Part shown: positions 58,689-64,000 of the stretch, piece by piece
How the letters are laid out: each line of letters begins with the position of its first letter
Position numbering within the stretch: the stretch's first letter is position 1
From: Silurus meridionalis
Lineage: Eukaryota; Chordata; Actinopteri; Siluriformes; Siluridae
Length of the DNA stretch: 64,000 nt
Assembly (NCBI RefSeq): GCF_014805685.1
Contig: NC_060890.1
Coordinates: 16,112,000 to 16,175,999 of the forward strand
Direction of reading: 5' to 3'
The notes under the pieces: generated by a model
Seen by the model: only the letters and a program-made list of their open reading frames with translations
Databases searched by the model: none
Told to the model about the DNA's origin: nothing
Position numbers and translations under genes: made by a program

Positions 58689-59718
58689 CTTTTTTTTTTT
58701 AAAAGCAATTTATGTTCTAATAACTGCTGCCTAATCAACAAAACATATCCAGAATTTATTACTATTACAATATGTTTCCTGTGTTTTTGTGTTATTGTAC
58801 AGGGTTATGTATCTGTTGTTTGCACTCTTTTGTACATGTGCACTTTATGTAGTCCTGTGCATAGGTCTGTATTTCCATTTTGTTTTGTGACCTTGTATAC
58901 ATTTATGTTGTTTTGTGTAACACCTTGGTCCTGGAGAAACTTTATTTCTTTTCTGTACTCTATGAACTGTATATGGTTGAAATGACAGTTAAAGCCACTT
59001 GACATATTTCTATGGACAGTCTACTGCACAAGAATCAGTCTCAGTCTCCTGCTTCTAAAAAAACAATGAGGTTACCATTATGTATTACACTGAGAACATT
59101 AATATAAACCTGGATTTGCTTTCAGAGTCACTCTGTTAAAACATACAATTATTTACGACCTTTTGACCAGTTGAGAATTCAACAGAATTGGTATCAAAGA
59201 TATATTAAAAGAATTTAACCAAGCTAGAAAAATATTTATCCAATCTATCTATACAAATCAGAACTATCCTTCTAGGTTTAAACAAGCATAAACATAAACT
59301 AAAGCTAAGAAAGCGTAGTAGTATTGCAGCAAGTGAGCTACAGTAGCTTATTGTTAGATTCAGTATGTGAGAAACACTGAAATTTATTCATATCATTGAT
59401 AAATAAACAATGAATTTGCTATTCAAGGTAATGGATGAAGAAATCTCACATCTGTAAAACCTGTCTAGAAGTTTCCAGCAGGGGGCAATATTTTTACACT
59501 TTTAAAACTTTTATTTATTAATTTTTTTTTTATGATTGTTCATTTGCCACTGAGCAAGTGGCTAAGCTTTTTTCCTGGGGCAGCAACACTCAGACCTCAC
59601 CAACCTGTGATAATATCTAACCATACTGTAAGAGTGAAAGGCCTGCAAGGTGCAAAAGGTGTATGATAGATTTCTGCTGTTTCGACTCTGCTGTTTCAAT
59701 TTCCAAACCGTAGCAGCA

Positions 59719-59744
59719 CACACACACAGGAACACAGGAACACA

Positions 59745-59798
<54 letters not shown>

Positions 59799-59843
59799 AC
59801 ACACACACACACACACAGGAACACAGGAACACAGGAACACAGG

Positions 59844-59905
<62 letters not shown>
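59719..59905 (+). repeat. Compound (CA)n / GGAACACA minisatellite
   Basis: Two long (CA)n blocks (about 59749-59817 and 59846-59905) are separated and preceded by short tandem blocks of AGGAACAC, an imperfect 10-bp unit. It generates long Cys-Val or Thr-His frames in several frames, none of them real. Confidence 0.95.
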
Positions 59906-59907
<2 letters not shown>

Positions 59908-60530
59908 GATGTTTATCTAATTTTTCTCCCACTTCATTCACAGCCGATTCCCACCTGAGAGCTCACTCTATATTCTATACCACAGCTGATCATGGCTAAT
60001 TGTGCTCTCTTGCACTCTCAGCCATAAATGGTTGTGGCACCACCAGCCAGGAAGGAAGAACAAATAATTGAAGTTACTTCCAGAGACTGCAATTCCTAAA
60101 CCCATTTAAGAAGAGGACCATCTGTGCTGTAAAATGTTCCAAATACAGTTGACACGCTGACCAAACCCGCTTTGAGCTGAGTTTTGGCACTCACGTGAAC
60201 GTGCTATCAAACTGACAGCATATCTTTAGTATATTCGCTGTTTTTTTTTTTTATAGCAGGTAATCAGATGGGAGAATTTATGAAGGGAGTAGGGGTTATT
60301 TTATTCATACAATCAATGCCAGCAAAAAAATATGAACATTATAGAGCATGAAAACCAGCAGCACAGGTTGTATCGTGATGAAATAATACTACATAGGGTA
60401 TATTTGATTACATCTGCATTTATACACTTAAGGAACTGATAATCATTTAAAAAACCTGTAATTTTTTTTAACAGCTTATGGCTTTTTAATAAATCAGCTG
60501 TAATGGGACATCTACAGCATTTGCAGCATT

Positions 60531-60536
60531 TTTATT
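60531..60536 (-). terminator. Candidate polyadenylation signal of the PSKH-like gene
   Basis: TTTATT on the plus strand is AATAAA on the minus strand, about 210 bp downstream of the stop codon at 60744. It would give a short 3' UTR. Confidence 0.4.
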
Positions 60537-60743
60537 TTTAATAAAATAATTTAATTAATGCTAATTAATTATGACTAACACGCTTGTGAGTGTATATCAT
60601 GTGGTGAACTTAATATGAACAATTTTAAAAAAAAGAACATATACTGTAACTTAAAAAGCACTGCATGGAGCAATTTTCAAAAAACAGCAATATTGATTAG
60701 TCTGGTTTAGTTGATGCTTTTTTGTCATCTCAGAACAGGTGCT

Positions 60744-61064
60744 TTAAGCCAACACTGCCACACTGTGCTGTGATCTGGTGCAAAAAAATGGTCTGGAATC
60801 AGGTCGTAATTGTGACCGAGAGCTCACGACAGATCGTGACTTGGGGACCGAGCATGAACCGGTGCTATAATTGGAAGCGCGTGAAGCCCGCTGACGGAGA
60901 TTTCGTGATATTGGTCGATGGAGGTTCGTGTTAGAGGAGCAGGCAGCCATGTTGCGTAGCCAGGGGTGTTTAAGAGCTTGCTCTGCAGTCATTCGTTCCT
61001 CGGGGTTGACACACAGCAGACGATCTATGAAGTCTTTGGCCTGGTTAGAGATTGAACTCCATGG
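60744..61064 (-). CDS. PSKH-type protein serine kinase, last coding exon (partial gene)
   Basis: C-terminal 106 residues of a CaMK-family serine/threonine kinase. The acceptor CCACACAG|CCATGG at 61065/61064 opens frame [20 protein letters not shown], then [20 protein letters not shown], which is kinase subdomain XI with its invariant Arg and the HPW motif. The tail continues [20 protein letters not shown] and a Ser/Arg-rich stretch to the stop (60746-60744). The MAAxSSxxNLxRxISxNLxxRAS signature after HPW is specific to PSKH1/PSKH2. IS(R)NLxQRAS looks slightly closer to PSKH2, but the two cannot be separated safely. The exon boundary just before PW fits the family. ATP-binding and catalytic exons must lie beyond position 64000. 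Known PSKH1 localises to Golgi and nuclear speckles; PSKH2 is poorly studied. Confidence 0.88.
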   Translation of the reverse strand, partial: PWSSISNQAKDFIDRLLCVNPEERMTAEQALKHPWLRNMAACSSNTNLHRPISRNLRQRASRASNYSTGSCSVPKSRSVVSSRSQLRPDSRPFFCTRSQHSVAVLA

Positions 61065-62119
61065 CTGTGTGGAAGACAGAGAGGGATGTTAGAAAGGTGT
61101 TTACAAAGACTAAGAGTTTAAAGCACTATATGTGTGCTGTTTTTTTTGTACTGTGCCTACTTTAACATTCCTGACTCAGGTGTTAAAGTGTTAATTAATT
61201 CACGCAATTACATAATGAATAGAAATGAGTGTATTAAAGTGAAAAAAGGGAATAAAATGTCTACGTTTTTCCATGTATATGTTCAATTAGCATGCAACAG
61301 TCTATTTTGTGTAAAAGAAGTGAATGCATTATGCAAAAATTGAAAAGCACAGGCAAGAGTATACTCAGGTAATTTGACCCACTGGCAAGAGCAGCCTGCT
61401 GTAATTAATTTTTTTTCTACCTTAAGAAAAAACAAATCTGCTCTGTTTAATGTGAATACTCTGATAATAAAATAAATGTATTATGGGCCTCACTCCCATT
61501 TACCATTTACATGGACTGTAGCTGCAGCAGCTGCATTTTTTTGGGTCTAAATAAAACATCGATTCATTTGACATTAGCTAGGAGATGCTTTCTTGAAAAA
61601 AATTGCCACTGAATGCAAGCAGCTTTGCAACTTAAATGAAGCAGGAATGATAAGATGTGAGATTGACCCCCAGATCCACCACGCAAGCATCAATAAACAC
61701 TGTGGCATTCTCGCCTTGCCACCATCTGAATGTGGAACCATTAGTCAATAAATGTCACTAGTTCTGAATGCTCTTTGATTTTATCTCTTATTTTTCTCTA
61801 TGGAGTTAATGAATAGCTCACAATCTGTGGCTAATATAAAATAAAAACTGTTTAACAGTTTTGAAATACAGGTCTAAATGTAGAAATAGACTGAGTCTCC
61901 ACTGGCACATGCTTTTAATCATTTCCATCTTACTCTAATACACCAAATACATCTGGGAATAAATTAGTGATTTGAAGCAGATAGCTCTCCCAAGGGTACC
62001 AAGAGTACTGAACAGGAACATTAGTAATGCCATTCACTTAATTGACAAATGCAACAATCACAGAATAGTCACTTGAGTGTAAACAAAAACATTGTACAGC
62101 TGCCTCTCAAATCACATTT

Positions 62120-62400
62120 TACTAAATTTTATATTGATTTTGAGTTAACACTTTGGCCTTGACATGGTCAGGTGTGTGGGAGATGGTATTACAGTCCAGA
62201 ATGACACTGGATAAGACTAAAGTTCATTCCAGGGCACCATCCATAGACTCATTCACACATAGGAAAAGTTAAGTGTAGTCAAACCACCTACTGCCATATT
62301 TTGAGGAAACTGAAAAACACACAGGGAAAGGATTGAACCAGGGACCTTGGCCAGAAGGAGGCATATCTTACTTGCTGCATCATTATACCACCTGCCATTG
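62120..62400 (+). repeat. Dispersed repeat B, second degenerate copy
   Basis: GACATGGTCAGGTGTGTGGG, TTCATTCCAGGGCACCATCC, CATTCACACATAGG, CATATTTTGAGGAAACTG and GATTGAACCAGGGACCTTGG follow the same order as the family at 54225-54560. Strongly diverged. Confidence 0.45.
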
Positions 62401-63051
62401 TACCTAACACTATGTCAAAATAGTCCTTCAGAATAGTGGCACATGATTTAGAACAGCAGTGTGTGGTTTGGGATGTAGCCTGAAATGGGTTTTCTACTAG
62501 ACACATCAATCTTTAATGGTAGTATCTTTAGTGTTTGTATTCTCTGAAGACAATGAAAAGCTTGCTTGACTACTTTATGTCGTCTCACATAAAGTTAAAT
62601 GCTGATTAAAAGGTAAATTAGGTCTTAAAGTGCCTCCATTATCGCTCCTGGTTTTAGTGGTTATTGTTAAGACTAGTGTCAGATGGGAAATTATCACAGA
62701 ACCCACAGCCACTATAGAACATGTCTTACTTTCTGTCATACTGGTATATTTTGGGGGGGGAATCACAGAATCTGGATTAGTTACTGTACTGCACTTTTTT
62801 ACACTGTATTGTGATAAAACAGTCAACCGTAAAAGGCAATTGATGGTTCATAGGCATTCATTTTTCTTTTTGAAACAGAAAACTCTGATCTTTTTATCAG
62901 TAGCCAAATCGAATTTTGTGATTTTTCTGAAGCAAAATACATGGAATCTATAGTAAATTACACTAAGACTAGTATTATTGATTACTGGCAAACACTGTCT
63001 ACCTATAAATATGTAAAGTTGCAATAAGGAAAAAGGCAAATCTGTGAACCC

Positions 63052-63055
<4 letters not shown>

Positions 63056-63104
<49 letters not shown>

Positions 63105-63111
63105 ACTCTCA

Positions 63112-63168
<57 letters not shown>
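63056..63168 (+). repeat. (CT)n-(CA)n compound microsatellite
   Basis: About 22 CT units, a short CTCACTCACTCTC bridge, then about 25 CA units. Confidence 0.95.
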
Positions 63169-63170
<2 letters not shown>

Positions 63171-63299
63171 TCCATGTGCAAACACTCTTTCTTGCATAGT
63201 AATAACAATTAATCATCCATGAAATTGACAATTGCAAGTCTGTTGCTGATGAATGGAATTCAAAGCACTGGCTTTACTCACACAAACACACATACGCTT

Positions 63300-63342
<43 letters not shown>

Positions 63343-64000
63343 ACAAAACCATAAGTCATGTCATTTCTGCAGCAAAGGCAAGTGTCATTAATATGTTTGT
63401 TGAGAAGGGGAAAGAGAGAAAAAAAGTCTAACATCAATAAAACATTGAGAGAGCTGAGTGACTAACTCTGGCCTGCTCATCCATCATCTACAATTCTCTG
63501 TCTTGTCGGTCGGTTGCTCGTTCATCAATTTGAATTTCCGATCTGAGGTGAGGATCTTAATGTATATGTAAATGTACAGTTTAACCATAAAAAGGTTAGA
63601 AAGTTTAATTACTCATAATAACACTTGTGTATTTACCTAAATATCTACACTGAAAAAAACATAGCTTAGCATAGAGCTTGAGATACACAATATAATAGAT
63701 AAGTGTTATCATTTTCTCAGTGTTTTAGCTTACCTTGCATTTCCGAGACTGGTATAAAACAGTGACTGCTTGAACATCAGTGAGTAATATTAGATTGAAT
63801 GCGCTATTTGAGTAGAGCAATATATAAAAACACATTTGAAGTTATTTTTTTCCTGCAAGAGTAAAGCAATTCATCATAGTAGCTAGTCATAGTAGCGACT
63901 ATTATTTCATTGCACTCAAGTGGAAATGAAATTGTGTATGTGAGTGTGTGTCGGCATGTTGTGTGAAGAAGGTGATAAAAGCTTTATGGTAATTCTCAGT

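Larger units (their letters stand above)
57852..60530. other. Intergenic stretch with palindrome and microsatellites
   Basis: Besides the hairpin and the (CA)n tracts listed separately, AT-rich sequence without a recognised gene or transposon. Confidence 0.45.
61065..64000 (-). other. Intron of the PSKH-like gene, running off the window
   Basis: No further kinase exon is visible on the minus strand to the end of the window, so this intron is at least 2.9 kb. It contains a degenerate repeat B copy (about 62120-62400), (CT)n at 63056-63099 followed by (CA)n at 63119-63168, and (CA)n at 63299-63338. Confidence 0.7.

Noticed and set aside
59562..59958. Cys-Val and Thr-His rich open frames
   Set aside because: They are translations of (CA)n repeats in several frames at once.

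Overview
This window is AT-rich vertebrate nuclear DNA from a ray-finned (teleost) fish. The evidence is a multi-exon gene with GT-AG introns and a CpG-rich promoter, dense (CA)n microsatellites, and a typical fish repeat load: Tc1/mariner, hAT and pogo-like DNA transposons, L2-like and other LINE 3' ends, and a tRNA-Glu-derived SINE. An ostariophysan such as a catfish fits the repeats, but that is an impression and not shown by the sequence. No prokaryotic features, CRISPR arrays or viral genes were seen.

Layout. 1-24 kb is a gene desert made of repeats: a Tc1 relic, a 931-bp pogo-like element, a 443-bp hAT element with a perfect 8-bp target duplication, a complete SINE with its target duplication, and a nested transposon pile at 21.0-23.0 kb. 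It also holds a 2.7-kb satellite of about 85 units of 32 bp, interrupted near its left edge by a LINE 3' fragment and followed by telomere-like CCCTAA-rich sequence. 24.3-42.3 kb holds the one complete gene, an EPC1 (enhancer of polycomb homolog 1) orthologue on the minus strand. I could phase all 14 coding exons; they join to an 804-residue open frame with no stop. The gene has an 8-kb, transposon-filled first intron and one GC-AG intron. 42.3-60.5 kb is mostly repeats (a second hAT copy, a Tc1 element with intact ends and a broken transposase, LINE and SINE pieces, two palindromic hairpins). It also contains a CCAAT-rich promoter-like stretch at 49.3-49.5 kb with a candidate non-coding first exon. 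60.7-61.1 kb holds the last coding exon of a PSKH-type (CaMK-family) protein kinase on the minus strand; the rest of that gene lies beyond position 64000.

Function. EPC1 is a chromatin protein, a scaffold subunit of the NuA4/TIP60 histone acetyltransferase complex. The PSKH-like kinase is functionally unrelated. Nothing here behaves like an operon or gene system. The most instructive material is repeat biology: a SINE whose body matches the 3' end of a LINE also present in the window, an expanded 32-bp satellite with telomere-like flanks, and several foldback structures not explained by recognised families.
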